From Rhexocercosporidium sp. MPI-PUGE-AT-0058 (Eukaryota; Ascomycota; Leotiomycetes; Helotiales): DNA of 64,000 nucleotides. The notes under the pieces were generated by a model. The model was not told where the DNA came from and ran no database searches. It saw nothing but the letters and a program-made list of their open reading frames with translations. Location of the stretch: contig JAGTJL010000012.1 in the NCBI GenBank assembly GCA_020746875.1, positions 682,001 to 746,000 of the forward strand, given 5' to 3'. Shown piece after piece: positions 63,760-64,000 of this stretch. Position numbers and translations under genes: made by a program. Positions within the stretch are counted from its first letter, which is position 1. Each line of letters starts with the position of its first letter.

Positions 63760-64000
63760 TCCCACTTATTAGTTCCGCTCACTTGAAGCGTTTTCTTTGC
63801 AGACATTCCTTTTTCTATGTCAGCAATGAGACACAAGACATTATGCCGTTCATTGACTCTCCTATGTCAGACTGAGAATTGCGTGGATCATTTTGGCATC
63901 TCCAATGGCGTTTTTGTATTATGGGAAAAGGGACGAGCGAAGGAGTGAGAGGTAGCAAAGCAACAAATCAATAATCATAGTTTGTATCATGTCTCCCTGA
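63760..64000. other. 3' flank of the LIM gene
   Basis: Ends at window edge; nothing recognised. Confidence 0.4.

Overview
The window is a stretch of nuclear DNA from a filamentous ascomycete (Pezizomycotina; Leotiomycetes is my best guess from overall gene flavour, not proven). The reasons are short 45-60 nt GT-AG introns in most genes, compact intergenic spaces, and fungal-specific families: a cot-1 type NDR kinase, a UPF0643 protein, HET-domain remnants, a cyanamide hydratase and an Iec1-like INO80 subunit. Exon joins were worked out by hand from reading frame, splice sites and family motifs; no search was run.

Region 1 (1-17.2 kb) is the accessory part. It holds an amino-acid permease, a Golgi-type glycosyltransferase, a secreted SGNH/CE16 esterase, a small cupin and a cyanamide hydratase, all apparently intact. 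Between them lie three broken genes: a HET-domain relic, an SDR relic and a Zn2Cys6 regulator relic. There is also a diverged ~155 bp tandem duplication. Several lesions look like G-to-A / C-to-T changes, which would fit old RIP-like mutation, but this is only inferred.

Region 2 (15.4-31 kb) is housekeeping: phosphoglucomutase, oligoribonuclease, a small unknown protein, a medium-chain reductase, S-adenosylhomocysteinase (with a 13-nt last exon restoring the KPxxYRY tail), eIF3h, MIX23 and a SAM-carrier-like mitochondrial carrier. SAHH (methyl cycle) and the SAM carrier lie 5 kb apart; MIX23 and the carrier are divergent neighbours, both mitochondrial.

Region 3 (31.8-54.2 kb) is also core: UPF0643, NatA subunit NAA15, TIM54, the NDR kinase cot-1 behind a long leader/promoter, SF3A2, tubulin cofactor E, a CCCH protein, an Iec1-like zinc finger, a pyridoxal-reductase-like AKR, a four-TM membrane protein and NAR1.

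Region 4 (54.2-64 kb) holds a SUZ-domain RNA-associated protein, a small unknown protein, a hemerythrin-like protein, a monocarboxylate-type MFS transporter and a triple-LIM protein with an intragenic 12-residue repeat.

No rRNA, tRNA, CRISPR or intact transposon was recognised. I found no convincing secondary-metabolite cluster or wholly new system; the most interesting material is the decayed block at 4.7-12.1 kb, the unusual tiny exons and GC-AG introns, and the small unknown genes.
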